The position numbers were made by a program, and so were the translations under genes. Of a stretch of DNA of 24,693 bases, positions 6,674 to 15,504 are shown in pieces. Source of the stretch: a virus; IMG/VR virus record IMGVR_UViG_3300010885_013316, positions 1 to 24,693 of that record; one strand, given 5' to 3'. How positions within the stretch are numbered: the stretch's first letter is position 1; the number at the start of each line of letters is the position of its first letter. The notes beneath the pieces were generated by a model, which had not been told where the DNA came from, did not search any database, and was given only the letters and a program-made list of their open reading frames with translations.

Positions 6674-7429
6674 ATGAGTACTTATTTTGATAAATTCCCA
6701 TTAATTCGCTATCAAATATCAGGTGTTAAATATTCAAGCTTCCAGACGGTACGGAATCTTTTATTCCGTACCTCTATTATTCGTGAAGCTCTAAGCAATT
6801 CGTCATCTTATGTTCGCTATGTTATTCGTGACGGTGATACACCAGAGATAATAGCTTCGAAGATATATGGTGATCCACAGGCTCATTGGATGATATTATA
6901 TGCCAATGATATGCTAGATGCTCAATATGACTGGCCAATGACCTCGACTGTTTTTCCTAAGTATATTGCGGATAAATATCGTAGTATGGCGGAAGCAGAT
7001 CGTGGTACAACTTTAGAAGATTATGAGGTGATTGCTTGGACACAGGATACCACCAATATACCATCATATCACCACTATGAGAAGGTGGTAAAATTAGAAA
7101 ATCAAGCGGCTCAGGTAACTACGGAAACACGATTTATAATCAATAAATCATTATTGACCGATGATGAGCTAGTAGATGTTCCACATGATTATTATGATGG
7201 TCTGGCGGATGTTCAGGATGTAGCACCAATCGATCTAACAATAGATGGGCAGACAGTAATTCAGACAGTATATCGCAATAAGGTTACCTACTATGATTAT
7301 GAGGATGAATTAAACGAAGCCAAACGCACCATTCGAATAATAAAGAAAGAGTATTATACACAAATGAATACAGAATTAGGCATTCTTACCAATAGAAATA
7401 CGCCAGTATTTTTGAGAAGAGTATCATAA
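6674..7429 (+). CDS. 53: Baseplate wedge protein gp53
   Basis: A 251-residue protein starting STYFDKFPLIRYQISG. Residues about 55-85 (VRDGDTPEIIASKIYGDPQA followed by HWMILYAND) are the LysM-like hallmark of the gp53 family. The Trp-Pro-Met segment (YDWPMTSTVFPKYI) follows. T4 gp53 is about 196 residues; the extra length lies in the middle (about 105-225), and the end returns to a family-like RTIRIIKKEYYTQ segment. gp53 joins wedges to the central hub in T4. AAGGA ahead of ATG 6674 lies at the end of gp48, indicating coupled translation. A perfect hairpin lies in the coding sequence at 6748-6772. Confidence 0.9.
   Translation: MSTYFDKFPLIRYQISGVKYSSFQTVRNLLFRTSIIREALSNSSSYVRYVIRDGDTPEIIASKIYGDPQAHWMILYANDMLDAQYDWPMTSTVFPKYIADKYRSMAEADRGTTLEDYEVIAWTQDTTNIPSYHHYEKVVKLENQAAQVTTETRFIINKSLLTDDELVDVPHDYYDGLADVQDVAPIDLTIDGQTVIQTVYRNKVTYYDYEDELNEAKRTIRIIKKEYYTQMNTELGILTNRNTPVFLRRVS
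6748..6772 (+). other. Perfect 10-bp inverted repeat inside gp53
   Basis: GGTACGGAAT (6748-6757) and ATTCCGTACC (6763-6772) are exact reverse complements around the 5-nt loop CTTTT, about 75 bases into gp53. In frame it encodes V-R-N-L-L-F-R-T. Downstream bases (TCTATTATTCG) are not a continuous T tract, so it is not a standard terminator. It may be an RNA processing, attenuation or protein-binding hairpin. Confidence 0.8.
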
Positions 7430-7432
7430 AGC

Positions 7433-8695
7433 ATGGTCAATGTTAATTTACCACCAATTGAAGAGTCAAAGGTTGATTTTACGGTAGCCTTTAGTGGTGT
7501 TGATGAACAGAATACCAGAGAAATAACTATTCGTGAGATTACATTGGGAGAGAGCTTATTAACTCCTGGTCTCCAAACATCGGTGCTGGTAAATAGCTTT
7601 CTCCATGCATCACCAGATGGAGAAGGTAAAACAGGCCCACCGAAGAATTATGATGACTTCAAGAATAAAAAGATGGAAATTAGAATTGAGAGAAAGCTTC
7701 TTGAATATTTTAATATGGAAACTACTCTAGATGTTTCACAGAGAATATACAGAGTTTCTGATCGTAAGCTATTAAATAACAGTAACGAACAATTCCGTAT
7801 TCATGCCTGTGATGATAGTCTATTAAATGATGCCAGATCGCTTGTCAGTAAACCATGGAATTGTACCTCTCCATCTAGCATTGTTACAGAAGTATTAAGA
7901 GGATGTGCTGGTGTTAGGAACCTAGATGTAGAACCTAGCACACCAATGCGCGATTATATTGCCGAGAATATTCACCCATTCCAGGTGGTAGCACAACAAG
8001 CCAATGCTGCTTTAGCAGCCGGTAATGACCCGTCATTTGTTCATTATATGACATATAAAGATTTCGGCACACACCATTTTAGATCGATTTATTCACTGAC
8101 AAAAGAAGCACCACCAATAGATAAGCCATTTGTATTTGCTGAAACAGGCGCTGCTTCTGGTTATGGCAATCCATATGGTATAATGATATATAGTTTCCCA
8201 TGCGATTTTGATTTATTATCTGATATTCTAAATGGTATTGATGTGGATGGTAAATTTATTAGCTCAGGTATTTTTGGTAATCTTCTCGCTGGTTTCTTTG
8301 GTTTAATGGGTAATCAAGCAGCCGGTTGTGGCCTAGGCGGTGGTAATATGAATATAGCTAAGACCAATTTCAATACAGAAAAAGCACAAGATCAGTGCCC
8401 ATCAGAAATTGAGAAGTACCTATTAAAAAGACAGGCCAGAATGTCATTATTAGAACAGGATAAAATAGCTCTAACACTCACGGTACCATGGAATCCAATG
8501 CTCCATGCTGGTAAGATGATTGATGTTGAGCTACCTAGAAAAGGCGTTGAGGGTTCTGCAGGTAATGAAGATAAATTATTATATGGTTCTGGTAGATATT
8601 TAATTGTTAATTTAACTCATTCAATTAAAAATGGTGGTTTCTCAACAACTACCATGGAATGTGTAGCGCAGACAGCAGGGCAGGGAATAGTATAA
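7433..8695 (+). CDS. Baseplate hub protein (gp27-type)
   Basis: A 420-residue protein, similar in size to T4 gp27 (391). Its N-terminal half is beta-rich (EITIREITLGESLLTPGLQT, MEIRIERKLLEYFNMETTLD). The middle carries IAENIHPFQVVAQQANAALA and SFVHYMTYKDFGTHHFRSIY, a segment I associate with hub proteins of T4-like and cyanophage-like phages. The end (ALTLTVPWNPMLHAGKMIDV) resembles the second barrel of gp27/gpD-type hubs. A hydrophobic Gly-rich insertion is visible at residues 280-303. It sits directly before the two gp5-like genes, which hubs anchor at the baseplate centre. Similarity to T4 gp27 itself is weak by eye, so no gene number is given. The gap to gp53 is 3 bases, with GAGAAGAG upstream as ribosome site. 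Confidence 0.72.
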   Translation: MVNVNLPPIEESKVDFTVAFSGVDEQNTREITIREITLGESLLTPGLQTSVLVNSFLHASPDGEGKTGPPKNYDDFKNKKMEIRIERKLLEYFNMETTLDVSQRIYRVSDRKLLNNSNEQFRIHACDDSLLNDARSLVSKPWNCTSPSSIVTEVLRGCAGVRNLDVEPSTPMRDYIAENIHPFQVVAQQANAALAAGNDPSFVHYMTYKDFGTHHFRSIYSLTKEAPPIDKPFVFAETGAASGYGNPYGIMIYSFPCDFDLLSDILNGIDVDGKFISSGIFGNLLAGFFGLMGNQAAGCGLGGGNMNIAKTNFNTEKAQDQCPSEIEKYLLKRQARMSLLEQDKIALTLTVPWNPMLHAGKMIDVELPRKGVEGSAGNEDKLLYGSGRYLIVNLTHSIKNGGFSTTTMECVAQTAGQGIV

Positions 8696-8696
8696 T

Positions 8697-9950
8697 ATGG
8701 TTAAGCCAAGAGATCCTACAGCAGAAAATACATTATTGTGTGGTATATGTGTCGGTGGGCATGATGCTGATCCAGATCCAAATCAAAATGGATTATGCAG
8801 AGTTTATTTGCCACAAGTTCATAATGGTGATAATATAAAAGAAAATAACCTAGGATTTTCAGTAACAATAATGCCACCAAATCAGGCTGGCGCGTCTCAA
8901 TTTAATGGTGTGGTAGATCCTGGGCAAGCTCTATTGTGTATGAAGAGCGGGCCTCCTGGTGATTCCACATTAATTGTTCTTGGATCGATCCCAACAAATA
9001 AACAAAGTGGCGTGCAACCAGGTGGTAAAAACTTAAATAATTCGGGCACTCCTACTAAAGCTGGTGCCACCGAATTAAATATTAATATTCCACCAAATGT
9101 AAAAGAAACAACATCGGGTGGTACTCGAATCCGTCAAATACAAGAAAAAGGGCAGAGACATAAACACGACCTATTAAAAGGCATTCCATCTCACGGAGCA
9201 TCATATAACCTGGCTGGTATGCCATTAAAACAAATAACCAGCGTTTCTACAGCCACCCAGTCTTTCAGTAATATTCTGACGGGTTCTATGCTTTCAGCAT
9301 TACCAGGTGCTAACTTCTCAGTTGGTTCTATTCTGTCATCTCTTACCTCATCCGTAGCTGATGAATTACTATCATCGCTACCACCTGAATTAGCACAGGG
9401 TATGCAGAGTATGTTTAATTTAATGCAGTCAATGGAAGTATCGGAAGGCGGTGGATTTGCTACATCTGGTAAGGTGGATCCTACTACATACTTAGCCAAT
9501 GCCATGTCATTATTAAAAGGTAATCAGTCTCTTGGTGAAGTAATTACCAATATTCAACGCCTTCAATATGACACATCATTATTTGGCCTAGATAAATTAG
9601 CAGCTACACCATTTAGTATTCCTACAGCGTTTGGTGATATATCTATGAGCTTGTCTGCCACCGGTGCTATTCAGATAGAAACACCTGAGGCCGTACAGAA
9701 AGCAATAGATGCGTTTGGCGGTCTAATGTCTGCTGGTGCTGGTTTCCCTGGTGCGTCTCTGGGTAATATGTTTGGTAATTCTTCTAAGGTTATGTCTGAT
9801 ATGTTTAATAGACTGCCACCTGGATCGCAGACAATAGCCAAAGGTATGATGGAAAAAGTAATTGCTCCTGGCACACAGGCTCAAACACTATTAAATAAAA
9901 CAAATGAATTAGCACACCAAGCAACTAATATATTTTCAGTATTAAAATAA
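8697..9950 (+). CDS. 5: Baseplate central spike, gp5 OB-fold protein without lysozyme domain
   Basis: A 417-residue protein. Residues about 10-100 form a gp5/gpV-type OB fold: ENTLLCGICVGGHDADPDPN, GLCRVYLPQVHNGD, VVDPGQALLCMKSGPPGDS and LIVLGSIP. T4 gp5 (575 residues) continues into a lysozyme and then a beta-helix in one chain; here neither is present. Residues 160-417 are instead rich in Gly, Ser, Met and Leu (SMLSALPGANFSVGSILSSL; ELAQGMQSMFNLMQSME) with no catalytic motif that I recognise. The beta-helix is encoded by the next gene, 14 bases on. The protein presumably trimerises under the hub and links it to the spike. AGGGA precedes the ATG and the gap to the hub gene is one base. Confidence 0.75.
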   Translation: MVKPRDPTAENTLLCGICVGGHDADPDPNQNGLCRVYLPQVHNGDNIKENNLGFSVTIMPPNQAGASQFNGVVDPGQALLCMKSGPPGDSTLIVLGSIPTNKQSGVQPGGKNLNNSGTPTKAGATELNINIPPNVKETTSGGTRIRQIQEKGQRHKHDLLKGIPSHGASYNLAGMPLKQITSVSTATQSFSNILTGSMLSALPGANFSVGSILSSLTSSVADELLSSLPPELAQGMQSMFNLMQSMEVSEGGGFATSGKVDPTTYLANAMSLLKGNQSLGEVITNIQRLQYDTSLFGLDKLAATPFSIPTAFGDISMSLSATGAIQIETPEAVQKAIDAFGGLMSAGAGFPGASLGNMFGNSSKVMSDMFNRLPPGSQTIAKGMMEKVIAPGTQAQTLLNKTNELAHQATNIFSVLK

Positions 9951-9964
9951 GAAAGTGATGAATA

Positions 9965-10783
9965 ATGGGCGTTTATAAACCACCAGGTAATCCTAAGAAT
10001 ATAACTCCAACTGAGGGTTGGTCTGGTCCGCCAGATGCGCGTGATACTGGTGGTGAGTATCCAAATTATAATGTGTTGGCCAAGACTAAATCAGGCCATG
10101 TTATCATGACAGATGATACCAAGGGCAGTGAGCATGTAACTATCCAGCACCGCAGTGGTTCTATGATCCAATTTATGCCTGATGGTGCTATATCTATCGG
10201 CGCACAAAATGGAATGTATCAGATTATCTTTGGTGAGAATAGAATGCTGATCACTGGTGCTCAGGATATTACTGTTCAAGGCGGTGGTAGCTTGTATGTA
10301 AAGGGCGACTATAACATGACAGTGGAAGGTAATCATAATACAGTTGTCCATGGCGATATGAATTTAACAGCCAAGAATTTAAATCAAACAATTCGTGGTA
10401 ATATGGATACCACCGCTAAAGAAATGTCTACGAATATTGAGGGGTCAAGTAAGATTACCTCTCATGGTATTACCACTATAGCATCAGATGGCGGCCTATC
10501 TCTAATGTCCACAAGCGATTCCATATCTCTTGGCGCTAAACAAGACGTTGGCCTCTATTCAGGTAAAAAGCTAATGGTAGAATCAGGAGCTAGTATGCAT
10601 ATGAAATCGGCTGAAGCTTTAAACTTGAAAGGCGGCGGAAAACTGTCTCTAAAAGGAAGCACAATCGCTGCTGATGGTTCTTCTGGTGGAGCTAATATTC
10701 TACTTGCTTCTGGCGCTTCTGTTGATGCCGAAGCTGCTCAAGTTAAATTTAAACCAGCACCTCCCCCTACTAGAGAGTTATAA
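9965..10783 (+). CDS. gp5 C-terminal-like beta-helix spike protein
   Basis: A 272-residue protein that corresponds to the needle part of gp5. An N-terminal segment (residues 1-60; EYPNYNVLAKTKSGHVIMTD) leads into the gp5C-type core (GSEHVTIQHRSGSMIQFMPD). Then come short repeating strands typical of the triple-stranded beta-helix: YVKGDYNMTVEGNHNTVVHG, DMNLTAKNLNQTIRGNMDTT and further V/I-x-G-type turns to about residue 255. The tail ends APPPTREL. It would form the membrane-puncturing needle below the OB-fold protein; a tip (PAAR-type) protein is not visible in the window. The ATG at 9965 is chosen over the ATG at 9958, which is in another frame and stops early. GAAAG lies upstream. Confidence 0.8.
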   Translation: MGVYKPPGNPKNITPTEGWSGPPDARDTGGEYPNYNVLAKTKSGHVIMTDDTKGSEHVTIQHRSGSMIQFMPDGAISIGAQNGMYQIIFGENRMLITGAQDITVQGGGSLYVKGDYNMTVEGNHNTVVHGDMNLTAKNLNQTIRGNMDTTAKEMSTNIEGSSKITSHGITTIASDGGLSLMSTSDSISLGAKQDVGLYSGKKLMVESGASMHMKSAEALNLKGGGKLSLKGSTIAADGSSGGANILLASGASVDAEAAQVKFKPAPPPTREL

Positions 10784-10786
10784 ATA
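10779..10786 (+). promoter_or_regulatory. T4-type late promoter element before gp25
   Basis: An exact TATAAATA overlaps the stop codon (10781-10783) of the spike gene and ends 5 bases before the gp25 ATG (10792). With T4 spacing the transcript would start at or next to the A of that ATG, giving an almost leaderless gp25 mRNA. No good Shine-Dalgarno is placed for gp25; GAGAG lies about 14 bases upstream. Confidence 0.5.
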
Positions 10787-10791
10787 ACCAT

Positions 10792-11199
10792 ATGGCACAA
10801 CCAATAGTAATATCAAGAACACCAGACTATTCAGACTTAGATTTGGATTTTATAGCACATCCTACAACAAAGGATGTGGTTGTTAAGACTGGTGCGGATG
10901 CTATTAAGCGTTCGGTTCGTAATCTTATTCTAACAAATTTCTACGAAAAACCTTTTAGACCTGGCATTGGTTCAAGTGCTGTGAAATTGCTATTTGATAA
11001 TATGACTCCGCTTGTTTCCAATTTCCTTGAGAATGCGATATATGAAGTCATTCGAAATTATGAACCACGCGTAGAAATTATAAAAGTCACTGTTATACCA
11101 GACTATGATAATAATGGATATACTGCAAGACTTGATTTCATAGTTATCAATAGAAACCAGCCACTGACCACCACAATATTCCTAGAAAGAGTCCGCTAA
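10792..11199 (+). CDS. 25: Baseplate wedge protein gp25
   Basis: A 135-residue protein, nearly the same length as T4 gp25 (132). DYSDLDLDFIAHPTTKDVVV, DAIKRSVRNLILTNFYEKPF then RPGIGSSAVKLLFDN, and YEPRVEIIKVTVIPDYDNNG are the conserved blocks of the gp25/gpW (lysozyme-like fold) family. This is the most conserved wedge component of contractile injection systems; it lies at the core bundle with gp6 and gp53 and contacts the first sheath layer. Its last base is shared with the gp6 start (TAATG), implying coupled translation and balanced gp25:gp6 output. Confidence 0.95.
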   Translation: MAQPIVISRTPDYSDLDLDFIAHPTTKDVVVKTGADAIKRSVRNLILTNFYEKPFRPGIGSSAVKLLFDNMTPLVSNFLENAIYEVIRNYEPRVEIIKVTVIPDYDNNGYTARLDFIVINRNQPLTTTIFLERVR

Positions 11200-13271
11200 T
11201 GGCAGCTAATACAACGCTAACAGTTACCGATCTTGATTTTGATTCAATCAAGAACAACCTCAAGACATTCCTAAGAAACCAGACACGATTCCAAGACTTT
11301 GACTTTGAAGGTTCAGGTATGAGTGTTCTGCTGGATCTTTTGGCTTATAACACTCACTATAATGCGTATTATCTGAACATGATTGCAACTGAAATGTTCC
11401 TTGACACTTCAAAGCTGCGCCAGTCGACCGTATCTCATGCCAAGCTAATCAATTATGTGCCAGAGAGTACTCATGGCGCGGAAACCAAACTGAACATTTT
11501 GGTTACTCCTTCAACAAGCGAAAATCAAAATACAAACATTATAACACTAGACAAATATACCAAAGTCTTTGGTGGAGCTCTTGATGGTGTTAATTATCCA
11601 TTCGTTGTTTTGGATTCTTATACAGTTAATAAAGATGGAAGTTCATTCTTATTCAGTAATGTTACGATTAAACAAGGTGAGGTTGTCACACGCCAGTTCC
11701 TAATGGACACAACAAATACCAAGAGAAGATTTGAAATACCATCAGCAAATGTTGATCTGAATACAGTAATTGTTACTGTTCAAGAGTCCGCAGCAAGTAC
11801 CAATACCTCTGTTTATAATATCGCAGAAGACTTGACTGAAATTACAAGAGACTCAAAGGTATACTTTATTGAAGAAAATGGAAATGGAAATTATAGACTG
11901 TACTTTGGTGATGATGTAATCGGTAAGAAGCCAATAAATGGCAATATTATCAATATCACCTATATTGATACATTAGGTTCTATCGGCAACAAGATATCAT
12001 CGTTTTCCATAGCAAACACTATTGGTGGATTATATAGTGATAATGTTCGCGTATCTTCTACTAGTGCGACATATTCTGGATCGGAAAAAGAAACAATTGA
12101 GCAGGTCAAGTATCGCGCACCATACTTCTATTCAGCACAGAACAGAGCTATTACCACATATGACTATGAAACTCTGATAACCAAAGACTATCCAAACATC
12201 GATTCGGTAGCTGTGTGGGGAGGTGAAGATAATGTTCCTGTTATTTACGGTAAGGTATTCTTATCATTGAAGACTAAGGAAAATTTCTTTTTAACCAATT
12301 TGGAAAAAGAAAACATCAAGAACACTCTAATCACGAATAGAAATGTATTGACCGTTTCTCCTGAAATCGTCGATCCTTCCTATACATACATCATTGTTCG
12401 CGGCTCGGCATACTACGATTCAACTTTAACTCAGTATACAGCGGCCCAGATTAGAAGCTTTGTTGTTGCTTCTATTGAAGACTATAAGATAGACTACCTT
12501 GGTAAGTTTAATTCAGGTTTTCAGAAATCAGTAATACAACAATATATTCAAGACTCGGAAAATTCTATCACTGGTTCCGATATTAAGGTTATACTCCAAA
12601 AGAGAATTCCAATTACTTTGAGTCAATCAAAAAACTATACAGTTGACTATGGAGTGCCTATAAAGAAAGGTGATTTCAATAGCTCAATATCAACTTATCC
12701 TTCACTGGGTATTGTTGATACAAACTTTATCACAAGACAATTATTTTTCGAAGAAGTGCCATCAATAAGCTCTGGTATTGATAAAATCGATATTATAAAT
12801 GGCGGTGTAAACTACACTACAGTTCCAACAGTTACTATTGTTGGTGATGGTACAGGAGCAACAGGTATTGCTAAAATTTATGGTGGCAGGGTTGCGTCAA
12901 TCGAAATAACTAATAAAGGTTCTAACTATACAAGAGCTTCTGTGTCAATATCAGGAGCAACAGGAATAGGCGTAGTTGTAGATCCTATTCTTCAATCTCG
13001 CGTTGGCACTCTTAGAACATACTATATAAATGAAAATAGAGAAAAGATATTCGTTAATAATAATGCTGGAACAATAGACTACGATAATGGTATTATTGTT
13101 CTTACATCGCTGTTGCCAGTGTCAGTAGCTACAAATGCTTATTATGAACCAAATGTATTGACGATAAATACATTTGTAGACAAAGAAATTATTGACTCTA
13201 TCCGAAATAAGATTATAGACATTGATGTTGATAATCCACTCTCATATCAAATAGAAATTGTTTCAGCATAA
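11199..13271 (+). CDS. 6: Baseplate wedge protein gp6
   Basis: A 690-residue protein (T4 gp6 is about 660). The N-terminal block LTVTDLDFDSIKNNLKTFLR and GMSVLLDLLAYNTHYNAYYL NMIATEMFLDTSKLRQS is diagnostic, as is YRAPYFYSAQNRAITTYDYE in the J-like core (residues about 307-330). In T4, two gp6 copies per wedge form the iris ring that opens on contraction. Residues about 525-596 hold a Gly-rich beta module (IINGGVNYTTVPTVTIVGDG, then ITNKGSNYTRASVSI) that is also present in the next two baseplate proteins. The ATG overlaps the gp25 stop. Confidence 0.93.
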   Translation: MAANTTLTVTDLDFDSIKNNLKTFLRNQTRFQDFDFEGSGMSVLLDLLAYNTHYNAYYLNMIATEMFLDTSKLRQSTVSHAKLINYVPESTHGAETKLNILVTPSTSENQNTNIITLDKYTKVFGGALDGVNYPFVVLDSYTVNKDGSSFLFSNVTIKQGEVVTRQFLMDTTNTKRRFEIPSANVDLNTVIVTVQESAASTNTSVYNIAEDLTEITRDSKVYFIEENGNGNYRLYFGDDVIGKKPINGNIINITYIDTLGSIGNKISSFSIANTIGGLYSDNVRVSSTSATYSGSEKETIEQVKYRAPYFYSAQNRAITTYDYETLITKDYPNIDSVAVWGGEDNVPVIYGKVFLSLKTKENFFLTNLEKENIKNTLITNRNVLTVSPEIVDPSYTYIIVRGSAYYDSTLTQYTAAQIRSFVVASIEDYKIDYLGKFNSGFQKSVIQQYIQDSENSITGSDIKVILQKRIPITLSQSKNYTVDYGVPIKKGDFNSSISTYPSLGIVDTNFITRQLFFEEVPSISSGIDKIDIINGGVNYTTVPTVTIVGDGTGATGIAKIYGGRVASIEITNKGSNYTRASVSISGATGIGVVVDPILQSRVGTLRTYYINENREKIFVNNNAGTIDYDNGIIVLTSLLPVSVATNAYYEPNVLTINTFVDKEIIDSIRNKIIDIDVDNPLSYQIEIVSA

Positions 13272-13274
13272 AAG

Positions 13275-15482
13275 ATGATCAGCAACAACAAAATATCAAA
13301 CTTAATTGAATCGCAAGTTCCATTCTTTGTTAGAAACGACCATGAAAACTTCGTTGCTTTTGTGGAAGCATACTATGAATTCTTGGAACAGCAAACAGGT
13401 GTTGTGAATGTCACTAAGAGCCTATTAAATCAAGCAGATGTTGACTTGACTGATATCTTTGTTGAGAAGTTCTACGATAACTTTCTTCCATTTATTCCAA
13501 AAGATACGGTTGTAGATAAAACTCTGATTCTAAAGCACATCAAGGACTTCTATCGTTCTAGAGGTACCGAGAAATCAATTAGATTCCTAATGAGAATCCT
13601 GTTTGATGAAGATGTTGATTTTTATTACCCTCAAAGAGATGTGTTGAAGGTCTCTGATGGTAAATGGTTTCAAGAGAAATCTGTCAAAATTACAAATATA
13701 ACAGTTAATGGTATTGCCAATAATCAATTAGGCATAGAAACCAAATTCATTAACAGAAGAATTACAGGCGATACTTCAAATGCCTATGCGCTAGTTGAAA
13801 GAACCTCATCATACTACGAAGGCACTTCTCTTGTTCGTGAACTCAAACTTTCCAATCAATATAGAGATTTTGGTTCAGGCGAAAGCATATCAACAACATT
13901 TTCTGAGGGTGAGACTGAAAAAACAATTACTGCTGATCTATTTTCTGGCGGTATCAATACTATTGAACTTACCGATGGTGGAACAAGATATCAGATTGGT
14001 GATAGTGTAATAATTGAGAGTGAAACAGGCAGTGGTGCAAATATTATTGTCTCGTCTGTTAGCAGCGGTAACTTGACATCCATTGTTGCTTTAAACGGCG
14101 GTGCTGGATTTCAAGTAGGTAGTCAAGTTTTGATTACTGGCGGTGGCGGATCAGGAGCAAATGCTAATGTTACTACTGTTTCAGCAGATAATTTCTATCA
14201 TCCTAATTCATACAATATTATCTATACTACTATACAATCGATAGCAAGTGCAAATATCAATAACCTTAACTATGGTCTGTATTTTTCTGGGTTTACAAAT
14301 CCTGCTAATGCTAACACTACACTAGCAAACTCTCTTTCTTATTTTGTCTATGCTAACACTGGCCCAATTACAGGCGTTCTTCTATATAATTTGGGTTCTG
14401 GTTATCTATCTTCTCCTTCAATCACCGCTCAAGCCAATACAAGAGTAAGAAATCTTGGTATTCTCGGTAAAATGAGAATTGTTAATGGCGGCACTGGATA
14501 CTATATTGGAGACAAAATACAGTTTATAAATGTTCCTGGTGGAGTTGGATCCGGTGCAAATGCCATAGTTAGTAATGTTGACACATCACAATCTAATACA
14601 ATCAGTGCTGTGAGATTTGTAAATGTCCCTGGTCAAATCACTGGCGGTTCAGGATACGATCAACTCTTTTTACCAACAGCTAATGTTATATCATCAAATG
14701 TTCTAGCCTCTAATGCTAGTATTCAAGTTACAGCCGTTCTCGGATCAGGAGAAACTTTATATTCTGCAAATTCCATACAAGGTAGAATTTTAAGTTTACA
14801 AATCCTACAGAGCGGTTCAGGATATACAACAGCACCTACTCTAAATCTTACACAATCTGGTGATGGAACTGCTCAAGCTGTGGCAACAATCATCACGGGA
14901 GCATTTACATATCCTGGCAGATACCTAAATGATGATGGGCACATTTCGTCATATAACTTTATTCAAGATAGAGATTACTATCAAAAGTTCTCTTATGTTG
15001 TCAAGGTAAAGCAATCTATAGAAAAGTACCGTTCGGTTCTTAAAAATCTAATACATCCTGCTGGAATGAAACTATTTGGTGAGTACGCAACGGTAGATGA
15101 AGGAGCAAATCTAAACATATCTATCAGAGAAACATCCGACAATCTAGTTTCATCTACAACAAGAACATATCGTTTTCAAACTGGAAATGTATACATCAAC
15201 TACACTTCTCATGGATTACAAACAGGCAATACAATATATCTGGATTGGATAACTGGTAATTTGGCTGCTGGTAATGTAACGACAGCACATCCATATGATA
15301 GTATCAAAGGCCCGTATAAGGTCAAGACAGTGGTAAATACTAATCAGTTCATTATTAACACTGTTCCTTATATTGCCAATACAAATACTGACATCACCCT
15401 TGTCGATCTTCCGACATATCTGGCCAATACTCTTCTTCCTAATACCTCAGGAACAGTGAATGTTGGCAAAGTTATATACTAA
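13275..15482 (+). CDS. Probable baseplate wedge protein at the gp7 position
   Basis: A 735-residue protein. The N-terminal domain (residues 1-125) is distinctive: NLIESQVPFFVRNDHENFVA then FVEAYYEFLEQQTG, KHIKDFYRSRGTEKSIRFLM and VDFYYPQRDVLKVSDGKWF. This block recurs in T4-like phages between gp6 and gp8. T4 has gp7 (over 1000 residues) there, so this may be the functional counterpart, but I see no direct gp7 similarity. The middle, about residues 224-545, has several Gly-rich beta repeats (ALNGGAGFQVGSQVLITGGG; RIVNGGTGYYIGDKIQF; QSGSGYTTAPTLNLT). The C-terminal segment includes DYYQKFSYVVKVKQSIEKYR and LIHPAGMKLFGEY, followed by a T-shaped-protein-like beta tail (YINYTSHGLQTGNTIYLDW). The gap to gp6 is 3 bases and the ribosome site is weak. 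Confidence 0.72.
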   Translation: MISNNKISNLIESQVPFFVRNDHENFVAFVEAYYEFLEQQTGVVNVTKSLLNQADVDLTDIFVEKFYDNFLPFIPKDTVVDKTLILKHIKDFYRSRGTEKSIRFLMRILFDEDVDFYYPQRDVLKVSDGKWFQEKSVKITNITVNGIANNQLGIETKFINRRITGDTSNAYALVERTSSYYEGTSLVRELKLSNQYRDFGSGESISTTFSEGETEKTITADLFSGGINTIELTDGGTRYQIGDSVIIESETGSGANIIVSSVSSGNLTSIVALNGGAGFQVGSQVLITGGGGSGANANVTTVSADNFYHPNSYNIIYTTIQSIASANINNLNYGLYFSGFTNPANANTTLANSLSYFVYANTGPITGVLLYNLGSGYLSSPSITAQANTRVRNLGILGKMRIVNGGTGYYIGDKIQFINVPGGVGSGANAIVSNVDTSQSNTISAVRFVNVPGQITGGSGYDQLFLPTANVISSNVLASNASIQVTAVLGSGETLYSANSIQGRILSLQILQSGSGYTTAPTLNLTQSGDGTAQAVATIITGAFTYPGRYLNDDGHISSYNFIQDRDYYQKFSYVVKVKQSIEKYRSVLKNLIHPAGMKLFGEYATVDEGANLNISIRETSDNLVSSTTRTYRFQTGNVYINYTSHGLQTGNTIYLDWITGNLAAGNVTTAHPYDSIKGPYKVKTVVNTNQFIINTVPYIANTNTDITLVDLPTYLANTLLPNTSGTVNVGKVIY

Positions 15483-15504
15483 ATAGTACAAAATAGGAAA
15501 AGAA

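Noticed and set aside
11190-11205. Possible frameshift at the gp25/gp6 TAATG overlap
   Set aside because: No slippery heptamer precedes the stop (GAA AGA GTC CGC TAA); both products are complete family-length proteins.
13020-14535. TATAAATG matches inside gp6 and the gp7-position gene
   Set aside because: One-base mismatches within coding DNA, with no gene start nearby; expected in AT-rich sequence.
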